Below are positions 35,548 through 43,270 of a stretch of DNA of 64,000 nucleotides, piece by piece. The position numbers and the translations under genes were made by a program. This DNA is from Pleionea sp. CnH1-48 (GTDB taxonomy: Bacteria > Pseudomonadota > Gammaproteobacteria > Enterobacterales > Kangiellaceae), in assembly GCF_024124665.1 (NCBI RefSeq), contig NZ_JAMXSB010000009.1, positions 62,001 through 126,000 on the forward strand, written 5' to 3'. The notes under the pieces were generated by a model that was not told the DNA's origin, ran no database searches, and worked only from the letters and a program-made list of their open reading frames with translations. Every line of letters starts with the position of its first letter. Position 1 is the first letter of the stretch.

Positions 35548-36228
35548 ATGAAAAAAGTGACGATGCTTTGGGTGGGATGGATGGTGGTTTGTTATTCATC
35601 TGTGATGAACGCGAAAGAGTTACCTGATGGATTTTCTGATATTGAAGCTGAAATTCCTGGAGCGATGATTGAGTTACGTTACATCACTAACCATAATTTT
35701 GTTGGCAACAAGGTAGACGGCTATCTTACTGCTCGGGGTATTCTGTCATCAAAAGCCGTTGCCGCGCTTAAGAATGTACAAAAGGATTTGCGACGTTTTG
35801 ATTTAGGTATCAAGGTATTTGATGCTTACCGACCACAGCGAGCGGTTGATCACTTTGTTCGATGGGCAAAGGACCTATCTGATCAAAAAACAAAGTCTAT
35901 TTATTATCCAGATGTAGAAAAATCTCAATTATTTGCCTTGGACTATATCGCCTCGCGTTCTGGTCATACTCGGGGAAGCACATTGGATTTAACCTTGATT
36001 TCGTTGTCGAGCGGTGACGAGTTGGATATGGGAAGCGGATTTGATTTTTTTGGCAAAGAGTCCTGGCCTGAGCATAAAGAACTAACACTTCAACAACGTG
36101 CCAATCGCATGTTGTTGCAAACGGTGATGGTTAAGCATGGCTTCCTGCCTTATCCCAAAGAGTGGTGGCACTTTACATTGAGCAATGAGCCTTATCCCGA
36201 GACCTATTTTGATTTTGCAATTGAGTGA
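35548..36228 (+). CDS. ddpX: D-alanyl-D-alanine dipeptidase (VanX/DdpX family)
   Basis: The enzyme splits D-Ala-D-Ala, most likely in the periplasm for reuse of cell-wall turnover products. The 226-residue protein has an N-terminal signal peptide (VTMLWVGWMVVCYSSVMNAKE). The M15D zinc peptidase motifs are FDAYRPQRAVDHF (catalytic Arg), SGHTRGSTLDLTL (S-x-H-x-x-G-x-x-x-D with zinc His and Asp) and KEWWHFTL (Glu and third zinc ligand His). MIELRYITNHNFVG is also typical. ATG at 35548 gives a good signal peptide; a start five codons earlier is possible. VanX enzymes take part in vancomycin resistance only with VanH and VanA partners. Neither is nearby, so a housekeeping or nutritional role is more likely. 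Confidence 0.88.
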   Translation: MKKVTMLWVGWMVVCYSSVMNAKELPDGFSDIEAEIPGAMIELRYITNHNFVGNKVDGYLTARGILSSKAVAALKNVQKDLRRFDLGIKVFDAYRPQRAVDHFVRWAKDLSDQKTKSIYYPDVEKSQLFALDYIASRSGHTRGSTLDLTLISLSSGDELDMGSGFDFFGKESWPEHKELTLQQRANRMLLQTVMVKHGFLPYPKEWWHFTLSNEPYPETYFDFAIE

Positions 36229-36237
36229 TTGCAGAAA

Positions 36238-36263
36238 TAAAAAAGCCGCTGGATTACAGCGGC
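36238..36263 (-). terminator. Intrinsic terminator for the following minus-strand gene
   Basis: On the minus strand GCCGCTG-TAATC-CAGCGGC is followed by TTTTTTATTT (36244-36235), the classic stem and T-run layout. It lies just beyond the stop of the 181-residue secreted protein and between convergent genes. Confidence 0.85.
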
Positions 36264-36291
36264 AAGGGTTGAGACGTCTTGAGGAATACAA

Positions 36292-36837
36292 TTAAAGTTC
36301 GCGAATATAACGAATGTCTCCATTCCAATAGTTATGTTTGACTCGAAACTCGCGAATGCCCTGGTGTTTTACTTTAAATACCAAAGTGTATTTAAAGCTT
36401 TTGAAGCCATTGTCTACATCGATAGCTTCTATGAAGCGAGAGTTACGTATACCAAACTTACGTCGTGTTTCGCGAATCGCATCATAAACATGCTCTTCTG
36501 GAAATGAGTAATCATAGATTTCTGATAGGTCGCCGTTGACGCCATTATTGTAGTGATCATTACGAACCTGCCTGCACCAACCACCACCTAGTTCAATAAA
36601 ATATTTTTGGCGCTCAATAAATCGTCCACGAATAGAATGTCCCCAAGCATCGACACATTTATATTGTGTTGTATGGCGATCATAGTGTGGCTGTTGCCAG
36701 TGGCGCTCATGATGCTTAACAACTTTTTGATGTTGTTTACTGGGGGCTTGCTTAGGTGCTGATTTTTGTACTTCCTGCTTTTGTGCAGCGAATGCCATTA
36801 ATGGAGTCAGTAATAATACAGCAAATAATTTTCTCAT
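36292..36837 (-). CDS. Secreted His-rich basic protein, unknown
   Basis: The 181-residue protein has a clear signal peptide (MRKLFAVLLLTPLMAFAAQ, cut after AFA). A Lys/Gln-rich and His-rich low-complexity stretch follows (APKQAPSKQHQKVVKHHERHWQQPHYDRHTTQ, about 27-60). A more ordered C-terminal domain with two cysteines (KCVDAW, GWCRQV) and many aromatic residues ends IREFRVKHNYWNGDIRYIREL. The His cluster could bind metal, but nothing shows this. I do not recognise a family. It converges with ddpX and is followed by its own terminator. Confidence 0.65.
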   Translation of the reverse strand: MRKLFAVLLLTPLMAFAAQKQEVQKSAPKQAPSKQHQKVVKHHERHWQQPHYDRHTTQYKCVDAWGHSIRGRFIERQKYFIELGGGWCRQVRNDHYNNGVNGDLSEIYDYSFPEEHVYDAIRETRRKFGIRNSRFIEAIDVDNGFKSFKYTLVFKVKHQGIREFRVKHNYWNGDIRYIREL

Positions 36838-36928
36838 TGTGGCTTTCCTATTTGTTCAGGATTTAGTAGCTATTATCCATGTATTAACTGAATCCAAAGT
36901 GAATCAAATAGAGCTTGGTTATTCGATC

Positions 36929-37531
36929 TTAATTCTTCTTCTCATAGTAGTTAACAAACATAGAAACAGAGGTTTCGATAATGTGTTCTATTTCTGTGCT
37001 ATCAGGGAAGGGTTGGTTTTTGATCAGTTGAGGCCAGAAGCAAAAAGTTTTAAGCATGCCGATAAAGTGATTCGAAGCAAACTGACCGTCCGATGTTGCT
37101 AGTTTTCCATCGGCAGCAGCGGCATCAAACCACTGAGACAGATTGTCTTCGATACCAGCAAACTGTTCTGAAGCTTCTTGCATTTTTTCTGGCGAGTGGA
37201 TGCCTTCGGCAATAACCGCCCGTGCCAGATCAATAAACTGCGGAGTTGATAGCAGCTCAATTTCGCGCCTTGCTAACTCTGTGAGTTGCTCTCTGACATT
37301 GCGCTCAGAACTGTATTCGATAGCGGTGGCTTCGCTTAGCATGTTCAACATGTAGTCGACAATACCATTAAAGAGTGCATCTTTACTGGGAAAGTGATTG
37401 TAAACGGTTCGCTTCGATACATTCGCTCGAGCGGCTACTTTATCCATGCTGGTACCGTTAAAGCCTGCCGAGCGAAACTCTTCTGCGGCGGCTTCGATAA
37501 TTTGTTTGCGCTTGATTTCAGATAACTTCAT
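36929..37531 (-). CDS. TetR/AcrR family regulator
   Basis: The 200-residue repressor-type protein has the TetR helix-turn-helix near its start: KRKQIIEAAAEEFRSAGFNGTSMDKVAARANVSKRTVYNHFPSKDALFNGIVDYML. A C-terminal domain of the AefR-like type follows (RAVIAEGIHSPEKMQEASEQ...LSQWFDAAAADGKL...HFIGMLKTFCFWPQL), which would bind an unknown ligand. I prefer ATG at 37531 (MKLSEIKRK) over an in-frame ATG at 37570, since neither has a strong ribosome site and the shorter form fits the family. It is divergent from the metallo-beta-lactamase-fold gene, and a near-perfect 27-bp palindrome lies between them, so it probably controls itself and that gene. Confidence 0.88.
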   Translation of the reverse strand: MKLSEIKRKQIIEAAAEEFRSAGFNGTSMDKVAARANVSKRTVYNHFPSKDALFNGIVDYMLNMLSEATAIEYSSERNVREQLTELARREIELLSTPQFIDLARAVIAEGIHSPEKMQEASEQFAGIEDNLSQWFDAAAADGKLATSDGQFASNHFIGMLKTFCFWPQLIKNQPFPDSTEIEHIIETSVSMFVNYYEKKN

Positions 37532-37615
37532 GCGGTCGGCCGTGCTGATGATTTGGTGTGATCTTATCATTTTTCATATTTTATTACACTCACCAGTTTA
37601 CTTTTTGGGAAATAA

Positions 37616-37642
37616 ATGTAAACTATACAGTGTAGTTTACAT
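37616..37642. promoter_or_regulatory. Probable TetR-family operator
   Basis: Arms ATGTAAACTA (37616-37625) and TAGTTTACAT (37633-37642) are perfect inverted repeats around TACAGTG. With the inner bases this makes a 27-bp palindrome with a single mismatched pair. It lies 20 bp before the metallo-beta-lactamase-fold gene and 84 bp before the TetR gene. A further half-site AGTTTACT at about 37595 may be a second contact. Confidence 0.75.
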
Positions 37643-37662
37643 TCTGACAGGGCCATAAACCG

Positions 37663-38832
37663 ATGAACACAATGATGCAATTGTCTCAGAACACCTCGAA
37701 GCGACACTCAAGACGCTGGCAATCTGGAGTTAAATGGCTGATTTTTATCACTTTAATAGGGAGTGCTATCACTATGTTTCTATCATCTTTAAATGCTGAG
37801 GCGGCTCAGGATGAACTTTCTTTCGAATCATCTCCTCAATTCAAAGAAGGAAAATTCAGCAATCCGGTCCCTATTCGTGATTTGGTTTCAGGGAATTATT
37901 GGTCTCTGTTAAAGCGCTATATGTTTGAGAAGAGAGAAAGCCCTGCACCAATATCTGACATTCCTTTACACAAACTTGATTTTGCCCAGCTGACTGCGTT
38001 GCCTAATGATCGTATTTCTGTCATTCGCCTTGGTCACTCCAGCATCATGTTAAAGGTGAATGGAGATTTCTGGTTACTGGATCCTGTTTTTTCTGAGCGA
38101 GCATCGCCATTTTCTTTTGCTGGGCCAAAGCGTTTTCATCAATTGCCTATCGATTTAACGGAACTTCCAGATATCAAAGGCGTGATCATTTCTCACAACC
38201 ATTATGATCACATGGACGAAAAAACACTGAAATTGTTAAGTCAAAAAGTGGAACACTTTTTAGTGCCGCTAGGTAATTTTGCTCAATTGACCAAGTGGGG
38301 AATCGATGAGTTTAAGATCCAGGAGCTGGACTGGTGGCAGTCAACGAAAATTGATGGTGTGACTTTAACGGCTACACCTGCTCAACATTTTTCCGGGCGA
38401 GGGTTATCTGATCGTGATAAGACGTTGTGGAATTCGTGGGTGATTAAATCACAGGGGCAATCTGTCTTTTTTAGTGGAGATACGGGTTATTTTGATGGCT
38501 TTAAAACCATTGGAGAAATGTATGGGCCTTTTGACATCACTTTGATGGAGACAGGGGCTTACGATGCCTATTGGCCCGATGTGCACATGACGCCAGAGCA
38601 AACTATGCAGGCACATCTTGATGTAAGAGGTAAAAAGTTATTGCCCATTCACAATGGCACTTTTGATCTAGCATTTCACGACTGGGATGATCCCATGGAA
38701 TCCATTGTTGCATTAGCCGATAAGTTTTGGGTTGATCTACTCACTCCCATAATGGGACAACCGATTACTTTACAAGATGAAGCATCACTGGAAGAAGCTC
38801 GAGATTTATATTGGTGGCGCGAAGCGAAATAA
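37663..38832 (+). CDS. Metallo-beta-lactamase-fold hydrolase, NAPE-PLD/RomA-like
   Basis: The 389-residue protein has an N-terminal membrane or signal segment (KWLIFITLIGSAITMFLSSLNAEA). The metallo-beta-lactamase fold is of the NAPE-PLD-like branch: VIRLGHSSIMLKVNGDFWLLDPVFSERASPFSFAGPKRF, then ISHNHYDHMDEKTL (H-x-H-x-D-H metal site). GISTKWGIDE-like WGIDEF, TPAQHFSGRGLSDRDKTLWNSWVI (His), FSGDTGYFDGF (Asp) and LPIHNGTFDLAFHDWDDP (last His) follow. Members act on N-acyl-phosphatidylethanolamine-type lipids or remain uncharacterised. It is divergent from the TetR gene and just behind the palindromic operator, so it should be inducible by that regulator's ligand. Confidence 0.82.
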   Translation: MNTMMQLSQNTSKRHSRRWQSGVKWLIFITLIGSAITMFLSSLNAEAAQDELSFESSPQFKEGKFSNPVPIRDLVSGNYWSLLKRYMFEKRESPAPISDIPLHKLDFAQLTALPNDRISVIRLGHSSIMLKVNGDFWLLDPVFSERASPFSFAGPKRFHQLPIDLTELPDIKGVIISHNHYDHMDEKTLKLLSQKVEHFLVPLGNFAQLTKWGIDEFKIQELDWWQSTKIDGVTLTATPAQHFSGRGLSDRDKTLWNSWVIKSQGQSVFFSGDTGYFDGFKTIGEMYGPFDITLMETGAYDAYWPDVHMTPEQTMQAHLDVRGKKLLPIHNGTFDLAFHDWDDPMESIVALADKFWVDLLTPIMGQPITLQDEASLEEARDLYWWREAK

Positions 38833-38889
38833 CTGACAGACGTCATAAGCTCGACTAAGGTAAGGATATTATTGTAAAGGAGATGCGTT

Positions 38890-39333
38890 ATGACAAACAC
38901 GAAACTACCCATTTCACTACCCGGCTATAGCCGGGTTTGTCCTTATCTAATGGTCGAAAATCTCGAGCAGCAGGTGACCTTTTTAACGGAGGTTTTTGCT
39001 GCTGAAGTTATGGAAATCATCAGCGACAATGACGGCAATAAAACTCATGGTGAAGTGAAAATAGGGGATGTTGTTATTATGATGGGGCAAGCCAGCAGTG
39101 AGCATGTTCGTAGCAGTATGAATTATGTATTTGTCGAGCAGGTTGATGCAACTTATCAAAAAGCCCTTGCTGCTGGAGCCGAGTCGATTTGTGAACCAGA
39201 TGATCGTTATTACGGTTTACGAGAGTGTGGAGTGATTGATCCCTGCGGTAACCAGTGGTGGATTGCACAAGTCGTCGAGTTATTAACACCAGAAGAAATC
39301 CAACAGCGTGCTAGAGCTCAATCATCAAAATAG
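38890..39333 (+). CDS. VOC-family (glyoxalase-like / PhnB-like) protein
   Basis: The 147-residue protein is of the vicinal oxygen chelate superfamily. It starts with SRVCPYLMVENLEQQVTFLTEVFAAEVMEII and has HGEVKIGDVVIMMGQAS, YVFVEQVDATYQKALAAGAESICEPDDRYYGLRECGVIDPCGNQWWIAQ. The DPxGNxWxIA ending is typical of PhnB/glyoxalase-like proteins. The precise substrate is unknown. A strong AAAGGAG site precedes the ATG. It follows the metallo-beta-lactamase-fold gene by 57 bp and may belong to the same TetR-controlled unit. A perfect 18-bp palindrome (38919-38936) sits at codons 10-16. Confidence 0.8.
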   Translation: MTNTKLPISLPGYSRVCPYLMVENLEQQVTFLTEVFAAEVMEIISDNDGNKTHGEVKIGDVVIMMGQASSEHVRSSMNYVFVEQVDATYQKALAAGAESICEPDDRYYGLRECGVIDPCGNQWWIAQVVELLTPEEIQQRARAQSSK

Positions 39334-39401
39334 ATTGTAATGTTTTCTTGAGTTAATCATCTATTGCTTGTGATGTTAACCCGATAAATAAGAGAGGCAG
39401 C

Positions 39402-39776
39402 ATGATTGGCCGTCAGGTATTTGCAGCATTTGTGACTTTTTTTACTATCATCAGTTGGGCCGTTGAACATGGTGAAAGTCAATTAGAAGGACAGATATTA
39501 AAAGTCTACTACGAAGATACCCGGCAATGGGTATCACCGGAGCGCTTCTTTGAGCTTGAGCTCAAGCGCCTCAACGGACCAACCTATGGCACTCCTCAAC
39601 ACTACCCTCCTTATGATCAGGTCAAAGAATGGGAAACATTAATTGATCGTTTACCTGATGGACGCCAATGCCCTATGGTGTTTTTTCATGAGCGTTGGCG
39701 CCGACTGCCTGATGTGCTAGCTCTCGATGAGCGGTTAAGAAACTATGGCGGTTGTGCTGATGTGTTTAAGTATTAG
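39402..39776 (+). CDS. Small secreted protein, unknown
   Basis: The 124-residue protein has an N-terminal hydrophobic signal-like segment (VFAAFVTFFTIISWAVEHG) and a polar, aromatic-rich remainder. Two cysteines (RQCPMVFF, GGCADVFKY) near the C-terminus could form a disulfide. Recognisable short blocks are QLEGQILKVYYEDTRQWVSPERFFELELKRLNGP and RLPDGRQCPMVFFHERW. I do not recognise the family. ATG at 39402 has an AGAGAGG site eight bases upstream. Confidence 0.6.
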   Translation: MIGRQVFAAFVTFFTIISWAVEHGESQLEGQILKVYYEDTRQWVSPERFFELELKRLNGPTYGTPQHYPPYDQVKEWETLIDRLPDGRQCPMVFFHERWRRLPDVLALDERLRNYGGCADVFKY

Positions 39777-39788
39777 TGAAGAGAAACT

Positions 39789-39812
39789 CTAGCTCTCTGG
39801 AAGGAGAGCTAG
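39789..39812. terminator. Hairpin between convergent genes
   Basis: CTAGCTCTC, loop TGGAAG, GAGAGCTAG is a perfect 9-bp stem spanning the stop codon of the CNNM gene. It lies between it and the small secreted protein. T runs are short, so the hairpin is only terminator-like. Confidence 0.45.
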
Positions 39813-40858
39813 TCGTTTATAATCATCCCTTTTTCTTTCATTCTTTTTTGCCATTGTCGTCGAGCTTCTTCTTGCATGTCGACGGCTTTATCTTTTTCGT
39901 CAACGATTTCTAAACCCAATAAGGTTTCGAGTACATCTTCCAGAGTGATAACCCCTTCGACGCCACCGTATTCATTGACGACCAACAGCATGTGAACCCG
40001 TGAAGAAAGCAATTCATTTAATGCTTGGTCCAGTAGCATAGAACTTAAAATACTGTGCAGATCACGGCCGTAGTTGGCTAAGGTATTGTCGCTATTACCT
40101 CGGGCTTGCGCGAGGAGTAAGTCGCTACGAAAAACAAAGTGGGTGATGTTTTCTTGATCTCCAGAATAAATCGGAATTCTAGAGAAGGTGTATTTATCGT
40201 ATTTGTGGAAAAACTCCTCCACCGTGACGTTATCTGATAAAGAGAAAATAACGGTGCGCGGTGTCATTGCGTCTTTCACCTGCGTTTCTTTCATGAGTAG
40301 CAAGTTTTTCAGGATTCTGGATTCTTGCTCAGCGATTTGTCCCTGTTTTGAGCTGAGCTCTGCCATTACAGAGAACTCTTCACGGCTAAAGCCACTGAGC
40401 GTGGGTTTGCTGGTGAACTTTTGTGTCAGGATCTCAGAGAGTTTAACAAAGGGGTAAAGTATGATAATGAGATATTTAAGGGTGTAAGCGGTAATTGGAG
40501 AAAGTTGTTTCCAGTAGAATGCGCCTAAAGTTTTCGGAATAATTTCTGAAAACACCAAAATGAGTAATGTTAAAACCGCTGAGGCAACGCCTACATAGGC
40601 GTTACCAAATACCGCCGCTGCCTGTGCGCCTGCACCCGCTGCACCAATAGTGTGCGCTATGGTGTTGAGAGTGAGTATGGCAGCAAGAGGCTTGCCTATT
40701 TCGTCTTTTAAAGCTCTTAATAAGGGGCCGTGCTTTTTTTCTTCTTTTTCTAATAGTGCAATATGAGCACTGTTCACGCTCAATAAAACGGCTTCCATAA
40801 TTGAGCAGGCGAAAGAGAATCCTATTGCAACCACGATATAAATAACGAGAAGTGTCAT
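39809..40858 (-). CDS. CNNM/CBS-domain membrane transporter (HlyC/CorC family)
   Basis: The 349-residue protein has a DUF21/CNNM membrane domain: IYIVVAIGFSFACSIMEAVLLSVN, KPLAAILTLNTIAHTIGAAGAGAQA and LTLLILVFSEIIPKTLGAFYWKQL. A linker and a pair of CBS domains (about 200-325; VKDAMTPRTVIFSLSDNVTVEEFFHKYDKYTFSRIPIYSGD and LVVNEYGGVEGVITLEDVLETLLG) follow. There is no C-terminal CorC/HlyC domain. Proteins of this family export or sense divalent cations such as magnesium or cobalt, with nucleotide binding in the CBS pair. Some are wrongly called hemolysins. It is isolated on the minus strand. Confidence 0.87.
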   Translation of the reverse strand: MTLLVIYIVVAIGFSFACSIMEAVLLSVNSAHIALLEKEEKKHGPLLRALKDEIGKPLAAILTLNTIAHTIGAAGAGAQAAAVFGNAYVGVASAVLTLLILVFSEIIPKTLGAFYWKQLSPITAYTLKYLIIILYPFVKLSEILTQKFTSKPTLSGFSREEFSVMAELSSKQGQIAEQESRILKNLLLMKETQVKDAMTPRTVIFSLSDNVTVEEFFHKYDKYTFSRIPIYSGDQENITHFVFRSDLLLAQARGNSDNTLANYGRDLHSILSSMLLDQALNELLSSRVHMLLVVNEYGGVEGVITLEDVLETLLGLEIVDEKDKAVDMQEEARRQWQKRMKEKGMIIND

Positions 40859-41038
40859 GTTGTTGGTTAAAAAATGCCAGAAGTTGTTGGTATCTTATAA
40901 TATGTTAAACGATTAGACGACCATTCTGAAACGGAATAATTGGTAAGACAATGTTAACTCTTGCAGATGTAGGGATCTCTGCGTAGCCGATGGAAGGGGA
41001 AGTAGCCTCACCAGGTTAGGTGGTAAGGCTAATGGAGG

Positions 41039-41692
41039 CTAAGCCTGAGAAACCAGATAGCTTTGGTTTCTGTCGAGGTAGGTCAGTAACTTTTGTTTAA
41101 AGTCACCGACGACCGACTGTTTGACGTAATGCTGCTCAAGCAGATTGTGAGACAAAGCTTCTAACTTGCTACCTCGTTCTATGAATCGATGGCCCAGTTG
41201 CCGCTCCAGAATACTGTAGCGCATCAACAAGGGGGCCAGAGCTGAGTCGACCAAACTAAAATCATCACCATTGAAGTAGCTGCCCTGAATGACTGCTTCG
41301 AGTCTTTGCAAGCCCACACTGACATTGTTCGACTTTTCTTTAAAGTCTGCCTCAGTTTTTGCCATCGTCAGCTGATATTGATTCATGAGTTGCTGACTGC
41401 TGTATTCTATCCAGGCACGTGCTTTAGCTTTGGGCAGTGCTTCTTGCGGTAGCAGAGAGCCTGGGGTGATTTCATCAAGATATTCGTTGATAACCGCGGA
41501 CTCAAATAAAACGTCGTCGTCAACGCGCAGAACAGGTACTTTTCCTAAGGGGGAAAGTGCCAGAAACCAGTCTGGTTTATTGGCAAGATCAATGTAAGTA
41601 ATCTTAAAATCGACGTCTTTTTTGAGCAGAGTGATAACGGAACGTTGAACAAAAGGGCAGAGTTCAAAACTGATGAGTTCGAGGGTTTTCAT
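41039..41692 (-). CDS. Glutathione S-transferase family protein
   Basis: The 217-residue protein has an N-terminal thioredoxin-like domain with the CPFVQRSVITLLKKDVDF active-site region, NKPDWFLALSPLGKVPVLRVDDDVLFESAVINEYLDEI (the cis-Pro and Glu-Ser glutathione contacts) and a helical C-terminal domain with YFNGDDFSLVDSALAPL (N-capping box and hydrophobic staple). The pattern matches the soluble GST-like branch whose N-terminal Cys rather than Tyr/Ser sits at the active site. It is divergent from an HxlR regulator gene, a common pairing for quinone or electrophile response genes. Confidence 0.87.
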   Translation of the reverse strand: MKTLELISFELCPFVQRSVITLLKKDVDFKITYIDLANKPDWFLALSPLGKVPVLRVDDDVLFESAVINEYLDEITPGSLLPQEALPKAKARAWIEYSSQQLMNQYQLTMAKTEADFKEKSNNVSVGLQRLEAVIQGSYFNGDDFSLVDSALAPLLMRYSILERQLGHRFIERGSKLEALSHNLLEQHYVKQSVVGDFKQKLLTYLDRNQSYLVSQA

Positions 41693-41717
41693 GAATTTGG
41701 TCCTGACTTTAATATGT

Positions 41718-41736
41718 TAGTATACTTTTGATACTA
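41718..41736. promoter_or_regulatory. Probable HxlR-family operator
   Basis: TAGTAT-ACTTTTG-ATACTA is an inverted repeat with a 7-bp spacer, 26 bp upstream of the GST start and 65 bp before the HxlR gene. HxlR-type regulators bind palindromes of this length between divergent genes. Confidence 0.6.
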
Positions 41737-41800
41737 TTAGGTTCTATCAATGAATTACAAGTAGATACCCCTGAGTGCATTACTAACTTAAAGGTGACTA

Positions 41801-42166
41801 ATGAACGAAATCAACGAGTTAGAAACACAAAAAAATCCGCTGCAGGATTGCCCTTTGACCACCGCAATCGAAGTAATTGGCGGAAAATGGAAGGTGATCA
41901 TCTTATACCAACTTAAAAATAAAACTTTGAGATTTGGCGAGCTAAAACGAAGCATTCCAAAAATTACTCAAAAAGTACTGACCCAGCAGCTCAAAGAAAT
42001 GGAGCAGGACCAGTTGGTTCATCGAAAAGTGTATGCGGAAGTGCCGCCAAGAGTGGAGTACAGCCGTACAGAGTTGGCAGAAAAACTTGATCCTATTTTA
42101 GAAGCCATGTGTCAGTGGGGAGCGGATTATCATCGCTTGAAACCTGCTTTGGCTGTGAATAACTAG
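41801..42166 (+). CDS. HxlR-family transcription regulator
   Basis: The 121-residue protein is an HxlR-type winged helix-turn-helix regulator. The signature begins CPLTTAIEVIGGKWKVIILYQLKNKTLRFGELKRSIPKITQKVLTQQLKEMEQDQLVHRKVYAEVPPRVEYSRTELAEKL. Cys17 (DCPLT) is in the position of the redox-sensing N-terminal cysteine of YodB/HypR-type members, so oxidation or electrophile sensing is plausible. It is divergent from the GST-type gene with an inverted repeat between them. A long hairpin follows the stop. Confidence 0.9.
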   Translation: MNEINELETQKNPLQDCPLTTAIEVIGGKWKVIILYQLKNKTLRFGELKRSIPKITQKVLTQQLKEMEQDQLVHRKVYAEVPPRVEYSRTELAEKLDPILEAMCQWGADYHRLKPALAVNN

Positions 42167-42204
42167 GATCTGTAGCTCTTTCATCAATGGAAGAACTACA
42201 GGTC
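42167..42204 (+). terminator. Long hairpin after the HxlR gene
   Basis: GATCTGTAGCTCTT pairs with AAGAACTACAGGTC across a TCATCAATGG loop, with one mismatch and one wobble, starting at the base after the stop codon. There is no T run, so it may end or protect the HxlR mRNA but is not a canonical terminator. Confidence 0.4.
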
Positions 42205-42288
42205 CTGATACACTTTTGTCACAGCAAGAAGGAAGAAATTGCATATACTTAATGATAACTGTGACTTGATTCTGTCAGGGAGGCACAC

Positions 42289-42762
42289 ATGGGTTTTTTA
42301 AATAAAGCTCACACAACGAAAAAGGTGATTACTGGCGAGCATGCCCGCATTTACATCGAAATCGATGGCGGTCAGCGAAGTAAATCTTTCAGTATAAAAA
42401 TCAGTGCGGAATCCAGCTTGCATGATATTGAAGTCAAACGCATTTATCTTGAGGTACGAGGACGAGAAGAGATCGAAATCCCCGATACAGAAGTCCTTTA
42501 TGATAAAGGCAGTGTTGTCGAAAGGCGTCGAGAGACGATTCACGCCTCACACACAACCGTTGCCAGCGAGTATCCAGTTGAAGATTCCGTTACTCTAAAA
42601 GCAGGTCAGCAGCATGAATGGGTTCTCGATATTACGTTGCCTAAAAGTGCAGAACCCACCTATCATGGGCGTTATTGTCAGCATCGATATGTTGCCAGAG
42701 CCATATTAGATTGCTATGGCGACAAGCCTAATTCTGGGTGGCGAGAATTAATTGTGGAGTAA
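42289..42762 (+). CDS. Beta-sandwich (arrestin-like) protein, unknown
   Basis: The 157-residue protein begins MGFLNKAHTTKKVITGEHARIYIEIDGG. It continues with SFSIKISAESSLHDIEVKRIYLEVRGREEIEIPD, a KAGQQHEWVLDITLPKSAEPTYHGRYCQHRYVARAIL segment, and a WRELIVE end. Alternating beta-strand spacing, the EWxxxIxLPxxxxPTYxGxxxxxxYxxxAxL pattern and the absence of a signal peptide suggest a cytoplasmic arrestin/Spo0M-like beta-sandwich. Function is unknown. A GGGAGG-type ribosome site precedes the ATG. A DUF1801 gene follows on the same strand after 27 bp. Confidence 0.6.
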   Translation: MGFLNKAHTTKKVITGEHARIYIEIDGGQRSKSFSIKISAESSLHDIEVKRIYLEVRGREEIEIPDTEVLYDKGSVVERRRETIHASHTTVASEYPVEDSVTLKAGQQHEWVLDITLPKSAEPTYHGRYCQHRYVARAILDCYGDKPNSGWRELIVE

Positions 42763-42789
42763 GGTTTATCTTTTTTAGAGATTGATTGA

Positions 42790-43206
42790 ATGGCAGAACT
42801 TAAAACAAAAGTTAATGATGGTGATGTGAGTGCTTATCTCGAGAGCATTGAAGATGAGCAACAAAAAGCCGATTGTGAATATCTGATGGAGATGATGTCA
42901 AAGGTGACTCGTAGTAAAGCAGAGATGTGGGGCAAGTCTCTTGTGGGTTTTGGGCGATATCAATATCAGTATGCTAATGGGAAGCCTGGTGAGTGGTTTC
43001 TTACGGGATTTTCTCCTCGCAAAAACAACCTGTCTATTTACATTATGCCCGGTTTTTCTGACTATCCGGAACTGATGGAGCAGTTGGGAAAACACAAAAC
43101 GGGTAAATCTTGTCTTTATATTAAAAAGCTCACCGATGTTGATCCCAAAGTACTAAAAAAGCTGGTTCAGCAATCGGTGAAAGACCTTAAGAAAAAACAT
43201 GCCTGA
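42790..43206 (+). CDS. DUF1801 family protein
   Basis: The 138-residue protein shows the DUF1801 pattern: NDGDVSAYLESIEDEQQKADCEYLMEMMSKVTRSKAEMWGKSLVGFGRYQYQYANGKPGEWFLTGFSPRKNNLSIYIMPGF, then KHKTGKSCLYIKKLTDVDPKVLKKLVQQSVKDLKKKHA. The WGxxLVGFGxYxYxY and GKSCLYIKKLxDVD motifs are characteristic. The fold is an alpha/beta YdhG-like domain of unknown biochemical function. It follows the arrestin-like gene by 27 bp. Confidence 0.88.
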   Translation: MAELKTKVNDGDVSAYLESIEDEQQKADCEYLMEMMSKVTRSKAEMWGKSLVGFGRYQYQYANGKPGEWFLTGFSPRKNNLSIYIMPGFSDYPELMEQLGKHKTGKSCLYIKKLTDVDPKVLKKLVQQSVKDLKKKHA

Positions 43207-43270
43207 GTCCAATCGAGGCTCCTTATCGATATGGCGAGCTACTAATCGTTCGTAATCTTGGTATGCTACG

